This document shows, piece after piece, positions 26,857-36,432 of a stretch of 64,000 nt of DNA. Made by a program: the position numbers and the translations under genes. The notes below the pieces were generated by a model that was not told the DNA's origin, did not search any database, and worked only from the letters and a program-made list of their open reading frames with translations. This stretch comes from Parvimonas sp. oral taxon 393 str. F0440 (GTDB lineage: Bacteria > Bacillota > Clostridia > Tissierellales > Peptoniphilaceae): NCBI GenBank assembly GCA_000223315.2, contig AFUS01000004.1, positions 186,001 to 250,000 of the forward strand. The letters run 5' to 3'. Each line of letters starts with the position of its first letter. The stretch's first letter is position 1.

Positions 26857-27540
26857 ATGAAAAATAAATTTAAAATTTTATTTCTATCGTTCTTTTTATT
26901 GACTTCTTGTAGCAATGGAAGAACTAAATCGTATGAAAATAATTTTAGAAAATATCAATATGGGAATGATATTATTGCAGATGCTAAGCTAGATTATTAT
27001 GGAAATTTGAATGATGTTGAAAAGGAAACGGAAGTAATTGTTTTGGGTAAAAAAATAAAACAAAATCCATCTACAATAGAAAAGGATAAAGTTTATAATG
27101 GTGTTTATGGTGTATATACAATCTCGAATTTTAAAATAGAAAAGGTTTTTAAAGGTAATTTTAAACCGGGAGATGTTATAGATGTTTATGAAAGTGCCGG
27201 AATAGATGAGGAAACGGGAAAGATTTATCATATTGCAGGATATGAGTTAATGGAAAAGGATGAGGAATATTTACTGTTTTTGAGACATTCGGAAACTGAT
27301 CCGTGGTATATGATATCAGGATTGAAATTTGGTAAAATTTCACTTTCAGGTAAAAAATCAGAGTTCAGAATAGAATTAGAAAAAGCAGATCATTATCCGG
27401 AAGAATTTGAACTTGAAGGTAAAATAAGAGAAGAAGCAATAAAAAATATATTGAAAAGTAGTGATTTAAAAGATAGAATAATCATAAAATTAAAGAGTTG
27501 GAAGTCCAACTCTTTTGTTTTTTTGGTCAAAATATGTTAA
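26857..27540 (+). CDS. Hypothetical lipoprotein
   Basis: A predicted lipoprotein: signal peptide ILFLSFFLLTSC with lipobox Cys at about residue 18. The mature part has beta-rich segments (TEVIVLGKKIKQNP, YGVYTISNFKIEKVFKGNFK, PGDVIDVYESAG, YELMEKDEEYLLFLRH) that look like a small OB- or beta-sandwich fold of a type common in Firmicute secreted proteins. I do not know its function. The last 15 or so codons read through the terminator hairpin at 27492-27524, so the true stop is probably earlier, with another missing base shortly before it; the natural C-terminus may lie near 27475. Confidence 0.65.
   Translation: MKNKFKILFLSFFLLTSCSNGRTKSYENNFRKYQYGNDIIADAKLDYYGNLNDVEKETEVIVLGKKIKQNPSTIEKDKVYNGVYGVYTISNFKIEKVFKGNFKPGDVIDVYESAGIDEETGKIYHIAGYELMEKDEEYLLFLRHSETDPWYMISGLKFGKISLSGKKSEFRIELEKADHYPEEFELEGKIREEAIKNILKSSDLKDRIIIKLKSWKSNSFVFLVKIC
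27492..27524 (+). terminator. Terminator overlapping the end of the lipoprotein frame
   Basis: AAAGAGTTGGA, loop AG, TCCAACTCTTT, then a T tract: an 11-bp perfect stem. Confidence 0.85.
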
Positions 27541-27580
27541 AATAATACTTGATAATTAATATTTCAGATAGGAGATTTTT

Positions 27581-27865
27581 ATGGTTAGTAAGGAAGAAGT
27601 AAAGAAAATTTATTATCTTGCAAACTTGAATGTAAAAGAAGAAGAACTTGATATTATTGCTAAAAAGTTTGATGATGTTCTTGTTTTTGCCAATGAAATT
27701 ATGGAACTTGATACTTCAGAATGTGAAGCACTAGAAATAGTTGTGGAACATAACAGTCCTTTGAGAGAAGATGTGGTTGAAGAAAGTATTTCAAGGGAAG
27801 ATGCACTTTTGAATGCAAGTGACAAAGAGTATGGATATTTTAGATTGCAAAGGGTTGTGAAATAA
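27581..27865 (+). CDS. gatC: Asp/Glu-tRNA amidotransferase subunit GatC
   Basis: The 94-residue GatC subunit of the amidotransferase that converts Glu-tRNA(Gln) or Asp-tRNA(Asn) to the amidated form. It stabilises GatA and bridges it to GatB. The sequence VSKEEVKKIYYLANLNVKEEEL and the C-terminal LREDVVEES to GYFRLQRVVK are typical. The final base of the stop codon is the first base of the gatA ATG (TAATGG), so translation is coupled. SD AGGAG precedes ATG 27581. Confidence 0.94.
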   Translation: MVSKEEVKKIYYLANLNVKEEELDIIAKKFDDVLVFANEIMELDTSECEALEIVVEHNSPLREDVVEESISREDALLNASDKEYGYFRLQRVVK

Positions 27866-29271
27866 TGGATATTTTAAGTATAAGAGAAGATTTTATCAGT
27901 GGTAAGGTAGATTTGATTTCATTTTATACTGATGTTATAAAGAGAATTGAAGATAAAAAAGATTTGAATATTTTTCTTGATTTTTCTAAAGAAAAAATTA
28001 TGGAAAGAGTTGAATTTTTAAATAATAAATTAAAAAATAAAGAAAAATTGGGCTCTCTTTTTGGAGTTTCAGTTTCTATTAAGGATAATATTTTAGTTAA
28101 AGGATATAAGAGTACTTGCGGTTCAAAAATTTTGGAAAATTATTATCCAATTTTTAATGCTACAATTATTGATAGACTTTTGGAAGAAGACGCTGTTATT
28201 CTAGGAAAAGTTAATATGGATGAATTTGCAATGGGTGGTTCAGGTGAGACTTCTTATTTTGGAGCAACAAAAAATCCGCTTGACGAAAGTTTAATTCCCG
28301 GCGGTTCATCTTCAGGCTCTGCAAGTAGTGTAAGTGCAGATTTAGCAATGATTAGTTTAGGATCCGATACAGGTGGTTCTGTTAGAAATCCTGCATCTTT
28401 TTGTGCTTGTGTAGGATATAAACCTACTTATGGAATGATTTCAAGATATGGAGTTGTTTCTATGGCAAGTAGTTTAGATCAAGTAGGAATTTTATCAAGT
28501 GATGTTAAATCAATTTTGCCTGTTTTAAATACAATTGGCGGTTTGGATAAAATGGATGCAGTTACAATGAGAGATGCTGTAGATATTAAGGAAGATAAAG
28601 ATTTTTCTTTAAAGGGTATTAAAATTGCAACAGTTTCTAATATCGAAAATTATGAAATTGACGAAATTATTTTAAAAGATTATAAAAAGGCGATTGAAAA
28701 TTTAAAAAATCAAGGCGCTATAATTGAAGAAGTAGATTTCAAATATATTAAGCATTCTACAAATGTATATAGTGTTATTATGAGCTCTGAAGTTTCAAGT
28801 AATATGTCAAGATTTGACGGTATCAGATATGGATATAGAACTGAAAATTACGACTCAACAAGAGAACTTTTTACAAATACTAGAAGTGAAGGTTTTGGAG
28901 AAGAAGTTCAAAGAAGAATTGCAATGGGAACTTTCTATCTTGCAAGCTCAAACAATCAAGTTCTTTATAAAAAAGGCTTGGAAGTTAGAGATTTGATAAG
29001 TAAAGAAGTAAATAAAGTACTTTCAGAATATGATTTTATTTTAACTCCTACTACAACTTGTTTGCCAGGGAAGATTGGTGCTGAAAAGGACAATGCTTTA
29101 AAATCTTATGCCGGAGATACTTTTAATGTGCCTGTAAATTTTGCAGGGCTTCCAGCTATTTCCATTCCTTTAAATCTTAAAAAAATTTGTGGAAGTGTTC
29201 AATTTATAGGTAAGAGATTTGATGATGAAAGATTATTAAATCTTGCAATGAATTTTGAAAGGGGGCTTTAA
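27865..29271 (+). CDS. gatA: Asp/Glu-tRNA amidotransferase subunit GatA
   Basis: The glutaminase subunit (468 residues) of GatCAB, an amidase-signature enzyme. The Ser-cisSer-Lys triad region is visible: Lys in GVSVSIKDNILVKG, the cis-Ser in the GGSSSGSASSV loop and the nucleophile Ser in GSDTGGSVRNPASF. It releases ammonia that is channelled to GatB. It overlaps gatC by one base, and gatB starts one base after its stop. Confidence 0.96.
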   Translation: MDILSIREDFISGKVDLISFYTDVIKRIEDKKDLNIFLDFSKEKIMERVEFLNNKLKNKEKLGSLFGVSVSIKDNILVKGYKSTCGSKILENYYPIFNATIIDRLLEEDAVILGKVNMDEFAMGGSGETSYFGATKNPLDESLIPGGSSSGSASSVSADLAMISLGSDTGGSVRNPASFCACVGYKPTYGMISRYGVVSMASSLDQVGILSSDVKSILPVLNTIGGLDKMDAVTMRDAVDIKEDKDFSLKGIKIATVSNIENYEIDEIILKDYKKAIENLKNQGAIIEEVDFKYIKHSTNVYSVIMSSEVSSNMSRFDGIRYGYRTENYDSTRELFTNTRSEGFGEEVQRRIAMGTFYLASSNNQVLYKKGLEVRDLISKEVNKVLSEYDFILTPTTTCLPGKIGAEKDNALKSYAGDTFNVPVNFAGLPAISIPLNLKKICGSVQFIGKRFDDERLLNLAMNFERGL

Positions 29272-29272
29272 T

Positions 29273-30700
29273 ATGAGTTTAAAAACAATAATAGGACTTG
29301 AAATTCACGTTGAGTTACAAACTGATACAAAAATGTTCTGTGGTTGTAAAAATGAATATGGTTGTCCTCCAAATACTAATGTTTGCCCTATTTGTTTAGG
29401 GCATCCGGGAACTCTTCCAAGAATAAATAAAAGAGCGATTGAATATGCAATAATGGCAGGTAATGCCTTTAATTGTGAAATTTCTATGGATATGAAAATG
29501 GACAGAAAAAAATATTTTTATCCTGATTTAGTAAAGGGTTATCAAATAACTCAAGAGAGAACTCCTATTTGTAAAAATGGATATATAGAAATTGATACTG
29601 AAAATGGAGTGAAGAAACTTAGATTACAAAGAATTCATATTGAAGAAGATACAGGAAAGTCAATTCATAATGAAAATGGACATACTCTAATGGACTATAA
29701 CAGAGCGGGAGTTCCATTAATTGAAATTGTATCTGAACCTGATATGAACAGTCCTGAAGAGGCTATTGCCTTTTTGACAAATTTAAAAGAAACTATAAAA
29801 TATCTTGGAATTTCAGATGTTAAGATGGAAGAAGGCTCACTTCGTTGTGATGTAAACTTAAATATAGTTGATGAAGAAAGTGGATTTAAGACAAAAATTA
29901 CTGAAATTAAAAATCTAAATTCATTTAAGGCTGCACTTCGTGCTATGGAATATGAACAAAAAAGACATATAGAAAATGTTAAGAATAATATTGTTGGTGA
30001 AAAAGAGACAAGACGTTGGGATGAATCAAAGCTTGAAACTATAATTATGCGTCATAAAGAAGAGGGAAATGATTATAGATTTAGTGTTGAGCCTGATATT
30101 CCATATATCAAACTTGAAAAAGACTTTGTTGAAGCTATTAAGGAAAAAATGCCGGAGCTTCCAAAGAATAAGAAAAATAGATTTTTAGCTGAATACAAAC
30201 TTTCAGAATATGATGCAAATGTATTAACTCAAAACAAATATTTATCTGAATATTTTGAAAGAGTAGTTAAAAAAGTTGATGATGCAACTCTTGTTTCCAA
30301 CTGGTTGCTTTCCGATGTTCTAAGAAGAGTTAAAGATTTGGAAATTGAATTTGAAGAAATTCCTTTAAATATTGAATCTTTTGCAAGTCTTTTAAAATTA
30401 GTTAAAGAAAATAAGATTAATGCAAATGTAGGTAAAAAACTTCTTAGAGAATTATTTGAAAAAGGAGATTTTGATCCTCTAAAAGTTGTTGAAGAAAGAG
30501 GATTAATTCAAATTTCAGATGACAGCGCATTGATTGAAATAGTTGAAGAAGTTCTAAAAAATAATCCATCTTCAATTGAAGACTATAAAAATGGAAAAGA
30601 CAGAGCGTTAGGATTTTTGATGGGACAATGTATGAAGGCTTCAAAAGGCAAGGGAAATCCTCAAAAATTCAATGAATTGATTTTAGAAAGGTTAGTTTAA
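29273..30700 (+). CDS. gatB: Asp/Glu-tRNA amidotransferase subunit GatB
   Basis: The tRNA-binding kinase/amidase subunit (475 residues) that activates Glu- or Asp-tRNA and accepts ammonia. The N-terminal cradle IIGLEIHVELQTDTKMFCGC with Cys pairs (NTNVCPICLGHPG) binds Zn. DRKKYFYPDLVKGYQITQ, DYNRAGVPLIEIVSEPD and the C-terminal YqeY-like helical domain (GFLMGQCMKASKGKGNP) are all present. The start is ATG 29273, after GGGGG of the gatA end; the upstream in-frame ATG at 29255 is inside gatA. Its last base is the first base of the next ATG. Confidence 0.96.
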   Translation: MSLKTIIGLEIHVELQTDTKMFCGCKNEYGCPPNTNVCPICLGHPGTLPRINKRAIEYAIMAGNAFNCEISMDMKMDRKKYFYPDLVKGYQITQERTPICKNGYIEIDTENGVKKLRLQRIHIEEDTGKSIHNENGHTLMDYNRAGVPLIEIVSEPDMNSPEEAIAFLTNLKETIKYLGISDVKMEEGSLRCDVNLNIVDEESGFKTKITEIKNLNSFKAALRAMEYEQKRHIENVKNNIVGEKETRRWDESKLETIIMRHKEEGNDYRFSVEPDIPYIKLEKDFVEAIKEKMPELPKNKKNRFLAEYKLSEYDANVLTQNKYLSEYFERVVKKVDDATLVSNWLLSDVLRRVKDLEIEFEEIPLNIESFASLLKLVKENKINANVGKKLLRELFEKGDFDPLKVVEERGLIQISDDSALIEIVEEVLKNNPSSIEDYKNGKDRALGFLMGQCMKASKGKGNPQKFNELILERLV

Positions 30701-31301
30701 TGAAAAAGGTAGCATTATCTACGGATAACAAAAATAAAGTCAAGGAAATGCTTGCAATTTTAAGTAAGTTCAATTTTGAAATAGTAACTAAAAGTGAATT
30801 GGGTGTAAATGAAGAATTTGAAGAAATTTATGATACACTTGAGGAAAATTCAAAGCTAAAAGCTGAAAAGCTAAGAGAATATTGTTCTTTTGCTGTTTTA
30901 GCTGATGATACCGGACTTTTCGTAAATGCTTTAAATGGAGAACCGGGAGTGCTATCTGCAAGATATGCAGGAGAACATGGAAATAGTGAAGCAAATAGAG
31001 AGAAGCTTTTAAGAAATCTTGAAGGAAAATCTGATAGAAGCGCATATTTTAAAACAGTAATTGTCTTTGTTGATGAAAATGGAAAAGAATTTATAGCAAA
31101 GGGAATTTTAAAAGGAACTATTTCAGAAGTTGAAAGAGGAGAAAATGGCTTTGGATATGACAAGATTTTTATTCCTGAAAATATGGAAAAAACTTTGGCT
31201 GAAATAAGTTCCGAAGAAAAAATAAATTTAGTCATAGAAAAAGAGCATTAGAAGATTTAAAAAATATTTTAGGTGATAGATATGATAGTAGCAGTTGTTA
31301 G
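30700..31301 (+). CDS. rdgB: XTP/dITP pyrophosphatase, RdgB/HAM1 family (frameshift near 3' end)
   Basis: A house-cleaning nucleotide pyrophosphatase that hydrolyses non-canonical purine triphosphates such as dITP and XTP. The N-terminal STDNKNKVKEM binds phosphate; FAVLADDTGLFVNALNGEPG and SARYAGEHG are the family active-site loops; GENGFGYDKIF is typical. The sequenced frame ends at 31251, but one extra A in the A6 run at 31217-31222 restores the universal C-terminal ending (EEKNKFSHRKRALEDL), finishing at TAG 31299-31301 with about 200 residues, a normal length. It then overlaps the phosphoesterase start by 20 bases. Confidence 0.9.
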
Positions 31302-31752
31302 TGATACTCATGGAATTGTACTTCCTGTTGCATACAGTTTGCAAAGAAATAAGGTTGATATTGTTCTTCATCTTGGGGATGATTCCGAAGATGTAAAGAA
31401 GATAGAACAAATAACAGGGATGGAAATATATGCAGTTGCAGGAAATTGTGATAAAAATCCTAAGGATATTCCGGAAGAATTGGTTTTAGAAATTAGAAGA
31501 AAAAAATTCTTTTTAACTCATGGGCATAAATATGATGTTGATAATGGAATTGATAAAATAGTTGAAAAAGCTAAAGAAGTTGGGGCGGATTATGCTCTTT
31601 TCGGGCATACTCATGTTCATTTAAGAGAAAGAGTTGATGGAATAACTGTTTTAAATCCCGGTAGTACAACTCTTCCAAGACAGGGAGATACAAAGGGATA
31701 TTATATCGTAAATTTAATTGAAAAAAGTGTTAATAGAATAAATTTAAAATAA
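31282..31752 (+). CDS. YfcE/MJ0936-type metallophosphoesterase
   Basis: A 156-residue calcineurin-like phosphodiesterase. Metal-ligand motifs are seen in order: VVSDTHG, HLGDDSEDV, AGNCDK, LTHGHKYDV and FGHTHVH, then NPGSTTLPRQ. Proteins of this family hydrolyse model phosphodiesters with Mn; the natural substrate is generally unknown. The start is ATG 31282 with AGGTGAT upstream; the in-frame GTG at 31273 overlaps that SD. It is the last gene of the gatCAB operon, and a cruciform-like terminator follows. Confidence 0.9.
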   Translation: MIVAVVSDTHGIVLPVAYSLQRNKVDIVLHLGDDSEDVKKIEQITGMEIYAVAGNCDKNPKDIPEELVLEIRRKKFFLTHGHKYDVDNGIDKIVEKAKEVGADYALFGHTHVHLRERVDGITVLNPGSTTLPRQGDTKGYYIVNLIEKSVNRINLK

Positions 31753-31800
31753 TCGGCTTTATAACCGACAATTTGGTCGGTTCTTTAGCTGATTTTTTCT
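31751..31800. terminator. Nested hairpin terminator of the gat operon
   Basis: Outer arms AATCGGCT (31751-31758) and AGCTGATT (31787-31794) enclose an inner hairpin ACCGAC/GTCGGT (31764-31769 and 31776-31781), followed by a T tract. The two-level structure is more elaborate than the other terminators here. Confidence 0.75.
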
Positions 31801-31812
31801 ATGGAGGAATAT

Positions 31813-32844
31813 ATGAGAGTAAGAAAAATAGGTATTATATCTTTATCAAGTGGGATATTAGGAGAAGATTTTGTTTTACATGAAGTTAAAATTGGAATTG
31901 AGAGACTAAAAAAATATGGAATTGAAATTGAATTTTTACCTAATTCAAAAAAGGGTATTGAATTTATAAAAAATAATCCTAAAGAAAGGGCAGAAGATTT
32001 AATAAAAGCTTTTAAAGATGATTCAATTGATATGATATTATGTGCGATAGGTGGAGATGATACTTATAGATTATTGCCTTATTTGTTCGAAAATAGTGAA
32101 TTAGAAAAAGTAGCAAAGCAGAAAATATTTTTAGGCTTTTCAGATACTACAATTAATCATTTAATGCTAAATAAAGTAGGGATAAAAACATTCTATGGAC
32201 AAGCATTTTTACCTGATGTTTGTGAATTGTCAAATGAAATGCTACCATATTCAAAGCATTTCTTTGAAGAATTAATTAATACCGGAAAAATTAAAGAAAT
32301 ATATCCCAGCGATGTTTGGTATAACGAGAGAGAGGATTTTAGTGAAAAAGCTATTGGAATTTCAATGGAAGAACATCATAATGGAGGATTTGAATTATTA
32401 AGAGGAGATTCAAAATTTGAAGGTAAAATATTGGGTGGTTGTTTGGATTCTATATTTAACATTTTTGATACTCCAAGATATGAAGATTCAGTATATTTAT
32501 GTAAAAAGTATGATTTATTTCCAAGTTTGAATGAGTGGGAAAATAAAATCTTACTTCTTGAAACTAGCGAAGAAAAGCCTAAACCAGAGTTATTTAGAAA
32601 AATGATTCTTAAACTTCAAGAATATGGAATATTTGATGTTATTTCAGGTTTGATTATAGGAAAACCACAAAACGAAGAGTATTATGAAGAGTATAAACAA
32701 ATTCTTCTTGATGAAATAAAAAATCAAGATTTGTCCATAGTATATAATATAAATGTTGGACATAGCACTCCAAGATGTATTATTCCTTTTGGAGTAGATG
32801 CAAAAGTAGATGTTGAAAAGCAAATTATAGAATTTAAAGAATAA
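31813..32844 (+). CDS. S66 family peptidase (LD-carboxypeptidase / MccF-like)
   Basis: A 343-residue serine peptidase of family S66, which includes LD-carboxypeptidase (trimming of tetrapeptides in peptidoglycan recycling) and MccF (microcin C self-immunity). The oxyanion and nucleophile region is CAIGGDDTYR and GFSDTT with Ser110; the Glu/His parts lie in the C-terminal domain (LLLETSEEKPKPELF, NVGHSTPRCIIPFG). No signal peptide, so cytosolic. I start at ATG 31813 because the ATG at 31801 overlaps the SD (GGAGG). The overall length and the SGILGE N-terminus look more MccF-like than classical LdcA, but the substrate is open. Confidence 0.85.
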   Translation: MRVRKIGIISLSSGILGEDFVLHEVKIGIERLKKYGIEIEFLPNSKKGIEFIKNNPKERAEDLIKAFKDDSIDMILCAIGGDDTYRLLPYLFENSELEKVAKQKIFLGFSDTTINHLMLNKVGIKTFYGQAFLPDVCELSNEMLPYSKHFFEELINTGKIKEIYPSDVWYNEREDFSEKAIGISMEEHHNGGFELLRGDSKFEGKILGGCLDSIFNIFDTPRYEDSVYLCKKYDLFPSLNEWENKILLLETSEEKPKPELFRKMILKLQEYGIFDVISGLIIGKPQNEEYYEEYKQILLDEIKNQDLSIVYNINVGHSTPRCIIPFGVDAKVDVEKQIIEFKE

Positions 32845-32847
32845 GTT

Positions 32848-33159
32848 ATGAAGAATAATATTGAAAAGAAAAGAGATAGAGAGAAAAAAGTAATAACTGA
32901 AATGGTGAAATTGTATTGTAAGAAAAATCACAAAAATGATAAATTATGTGATGAGTGTAGGGATGTTTTAAATTATTCTTTAAATAGAATAGATAATTGT
33001 AAATATATGGATACAAAAACTTTTTGTTCAAATTGTAAAAATCCTTGTTATAGTCCTAAAATGAAAGAAAAAGTAAAACAAATTATGAAATTTTCAGGAC
33101 CTAGGATGTTATTTCACCATCCATTATTAGTTATTTATCATATAATAAGTAGATTTTAA
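32848..33159 (+). CDS. YgbA-like (nitrous-oxide-stimulated promoter family) small Cys-rich protein
   Basis: A 103-residue basic protein with the pattern of the YgbA_NO family: KRDREKKVITEMVKLYC, the Cys cluster HKNDKLCDECRDVLNY, FCSNCKNPCYSPKMKEKVKQI, and the ending SGPRMLFHHPLLVIYHII. The four to six conserved Cys suggest a metal or Fe-S site. In enterobacteria the homologue responds to nitrosative stress; here only the family resemblance is seen. It starts three bases after the S66 peptidase stop, so it is co-transcribed with it. Confidence 0.8.
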   Translation: MKNNIEKKRDREKKVITEMVKLYCKKNHKNDKLCDECRDVLNYSLNRIDNCKYMDTKTFCSNCKNPCYSPKMKEKVKQIMKFSGPRMLFHHPLLVIYHIISRF

Positions 33160-33412
33160 AAATAAGTTTTAAATATATTTTTAAATAAAAATTTTTTATA
33201 GAAAAAACATTATGAATTATTGTCGTAAAATACTTGACTAACATTGAAATTTGAATATTTATTTAACATATTTCTTTGGGATTAATCATTGACTTTAATC
33301 TATATTTATAATATATTTAATTCAGTAAATTAAGGGTAAAATAAAAACAAATTGATATAAACTGATATCACAGTAAATCTTTTATGAAAAAGTTTTTTCT
33401 GTTAAAATGAAC
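33160..33412. other. AT-rich intergenic region before the V-ATPase operon
   Basis: I see no gene, RNA or clear hairpin terminator here; the sequence is almost pure A/T with short A and T tracts. Together with the leader to 33612 the gap is about 450 bases, longer than most in this window. Confidence 0.6.
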
Positions 33413-33440
33413 TTGAAAAAATGAAAAAAAAGTTTATAAT
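33413..33440 (+). promoter_or_regulatory. Promoter of the V-type ATPase operon
   Basis: TTGAAA (33413-33418), 16 bases, TATAAT (33435-33440). It leaves a 5' leader of about 165 bases with no obvious riboswitch. Confidence 0.7.
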
Positions 33441-33612
33441 ATTCTTACGATTAAAATAGAGGGGAGAAAAAATTTGTTTTAAAATAAACTAACTTTATTT
33501 TAAAGTAATAATAAAATAGGTGTTTTAAATTTATAAGATTTAATATGTTTTTATGAAAATGTTATTTTTAATTTTTGGTTTAAAATACTGTTTAATTTTA
33601 GGAGGTGATGAA

Positions 33613-33939
33613 ATGACTACTGATGCTATAAACAGAGTTAAGGATGCAGAGTTGAAAGCGAAATCTTTAGTTGATGAGGCAAAACTTGAAGCTATGACTT
33701 TGAAGAAAAATTCTGAGAAAGAATGTGAAGAAATTTCTGATAAAGTTATTAGCGAAGCTAATAAAAAAGCTGAAGAAATAAAATTTGGTTTAATCAATGA
33801 AGGCGATATGTTGGCAAAGCCGGTTATTGAAAGAGCTAAAAAATATGTTGAACTTATCAAATCTGTTGAAGATAATAAGTTAGAATCTGTGGTTAATTCA
33901 ATAGTAGAGAGGATTGTGAATGTAAATGGCAATAGTTAA
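33613..33939 (+). CDS. V-type ATPase peripheral stalk subunit G/H-like
   Basis: A 108-residue helical protein, first gene of the V-ATPase operon. The Ala/Lys/Glu-rich coiled coil (RVKDAELKAKSLVDEAKLEA, SEKECEEISDKVISEANKKA) is typical of the peripheral stalk subunit (G, called H in archaeal-type enzymes) that pairs with subunit E. The start is ATG 33613, preceded by the perfect SD AGGAGGTGATG; the in-frame ATG at 33553 has no SD. It overlaps the subunit I gene by 14 bases. Confidence 0.85.
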   Translation: MTTDAINRVKDAELKAKSLVDEAKLEAMTLKKNSEKECEEISDKVISEANKKAEEIKFGLINEGDMLAKPVIERAKKYVELIKSVEDNKLESVVNSIVERIVNVNGNS

Positions 33940-35869
33940 AATGAAGAAATTCACTTTATTTGCTTTTGAAGCTGAAAGGAAGCGATTGCTAGAAGAACTT
34001 CAAAGATTCGGTTATGTTAACTTTTCAAAATCTGATGCTGTTGACCAATTTGATTATCTAAAAGAAGTGGATATTAATACAGTAGATAATAACTATATCG
34101 AAGACTCCACAAGAGTAAAATGGATGATTGATTATTTAGGTCGTTTTGTTGAAAAGGAAAAAGGTTTATCTGCTTTAAAGAAAGGTCCTATAGTTTATAC
34201 TTTTAGTGAACTTGAACAAGAAGCTAATTCTTATGATTATATTCCAGATTTTAACAATTTGAATGATATAAGTAAAAAGATGGAGTCAAATAATCAAAAA
34301 TTGACAGCTATAGATAATTCAATTAAAGAATTATTACCTTGGAATTCGATTAAGGAACCTATTGAAGACTTAAATTCATTTAAAAAATTAAAATTCATAA
34401 TGGGATATATTCCGACTAGGAATATTGAAAAGTTTAAATCATCTACTGTAGATTTGAAATATACATATTTTGAAGAAGTAGATATAGTTGGAAGAAATTC
34501 ATATTGTATTATTTTTACTAATGAAACAGAAAATGAAGCAGTATTTGAAAACTTAAGAGTAAACGGTTTTTCTGAAGTTAATTTAGAAATAAAAGGTGAA
34601 GTTTCAAAAGAAATTAAAAAATTAGAAGAAGAAAAGAAAATTTTGGAAGACGATAATATCATTTTAACTGATGAGATTAAAAACTTTACCGGAAATATTC
34701 AAAAAATGAAAAGTGTTTATGAATATTATCAAAATTTATCTCTCAGAAATACAGTAGTTTCAAACTTTAAGGCTACTGATAAATTGGATATCATTCAAGG
34801 ATATATTCCGGCTGATAAAGAGGATAATTTCAAGGCTTTGCTTGAAAAAGTATCAGCTTCCAAAGTTTATTTGGAAATTGAAGATGCTAAAAATGATGAT
34901 CCGAATGTTCCAATTATCTTAAAGAATAACAAGATAGCATCACTTTTTGAATCAGTTACAAATATGTATGCCCTTCCAAAATATGATGAAGTTGATCCAA
35001 CATTTATATTGTCAATATTTTATTGGATTTTCTTTGGAATGATGGTTGCGGACTTTGCTTATGGATTAATCTTATTCATAGGTTCAGGCATAGCTTTAAA
35101 GACATTGAAGTTTAACGATTCAACAAAAAAATTCTTAAAATTTTTCTTTGCACTTAGTTTTTCAACTATGATATGGGGATTAATTTACGGTTCGGCTTTT
35201 GGAGATTTAATTACTTTACCAACTCAAATTTTGGACTCATCAAAAGATTTTATGACAGTTCTGATACTGTCTTTAGCATTTGGTGGAGTACATTTAGCTT
35301 TTGGATTGGGAATGAAAGCTTATGTATTAATCAAAAACGGAAAGCCTATGGATGCATTCTATGATGTATTCCTTTGGTACTTGACTTTGACTTCTGTTAT
35401 TTTAGTTATTATCGGTAAAGCGGTTACAATGCCTAAGATAGTAAATACAATAGCTTTTTATGGAATGATAATTGGGATGTTGGGTATTGTTGCATTTGGA
35501 GCCAGAGATTCAAAAAGTATCGCAGGAAGAATTGCAGGAGGACTGTATTCACTTTATGGAATAACATCTTATATTGGAGATTTTGTCTCATATCTTAGAC
35601 TTATGGCTCTTGGACTTGCGGGCGGTTTTATTGCAGTAGCAATCAATATAATTGTAAAAATGCTTGTAGGTGGAGGAATTGTAGGAATAATTTTCGGAGT
35701 GATAGTTTTTGTGTTTGCTCAAGCATTTAATATATTTTTAAGTTTCTTATCAGCTTATGTTCATACTTCTAGACTTATGTACGTGGAATTTTTCAGTAAA
35801 TTTTACGAAGGTGGTGGAAAGGCGTTTAAGAAATTTAGAAGTGATAAGAAATATATAGAAGTAAAATAA
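33926..35869 (+). CDS. ntpI: V-type ATPase subunit I
   Basis: The 647-residue stator subunit (subunit a/I) of the membrane domain. The N-terminal half (1 to about 340) is a cytoplasmic coiled-coil arm (EVSKEIKKLEEEKKILEDD). The C-terminal half has seven to eight membrane helices, including SIFYWIFFGMMVADFAYG and the region with the conserved arginine used for ion transfer (FVSYLRLMALGLAGGFIAVA). The end YVHTSRLMYVEFFSKFYEGG is characteristic. ATG 33926 overlaps the previous gene by 14 bases. Confidence 0.95.
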   Translation: MAIVKMKKFTLFAFEAERKRLLEELQRFGYVNFSKSDAVDQFDYLKEVDINTVDNNYIEDSTRVKWMIDYLGRFVEKEKGLSALKKGPIVYTFSELEQEANSYDYIPDFNNLNDISKKMESNNQKLTAIDNSIKELLPWNSIKEPIEDLNSFKKLKFIMGYIPTRNIEKFKSSTVDLKYTYFEEVDIVGRNSYCIIFTNETENEAVFENLRVNGFSEVNLEIKGEVSKEIKKLEEEKKILEDDNIILTDEIKNFTGNIQKMKSVYEYYQNLSLRNTVVSNFKATDKLDIIQGYIPADKEDNFKALLEKVSASKVYLEIEDAKNDDPNVPIILKNNKIASLFESVTNMYALPKYDEVDPTFILSIFYWIFFGMMVADFAYGLILFIGSGIALKTLKFNDSTKKFLKFFFALSFSTMIWGLIYGSAFGDLITLPTQILDSSKDFMTVLILSLAFGGVHLAFGLGMKAYVLIKNGKPMDAFYDVFLWYLTLTSVILVIIGKAVTMPKIVNTIAFYGMIIGMLGIVAFGARDSKSIAGRIAGGLYSLYGITSYIGDFVSYLRLMALGLAGGFIAVAINIIVKMLVGGGIVGIIFGVIVFVFAQAFNIFLSFLSAYVHTSRLMYVEFFSKFYEGGGKAFKKFRSDKKYIEVK

Positions 35870-35897
35870 TTCTAAAATAAAAAATAAAAACAAATGA

Positions 35898-36398
<501 letters not shown>

Positions 36399-36432
36399 AA
36401 AGCATTAAATAAAATAAAAAGGATGTGATAGA

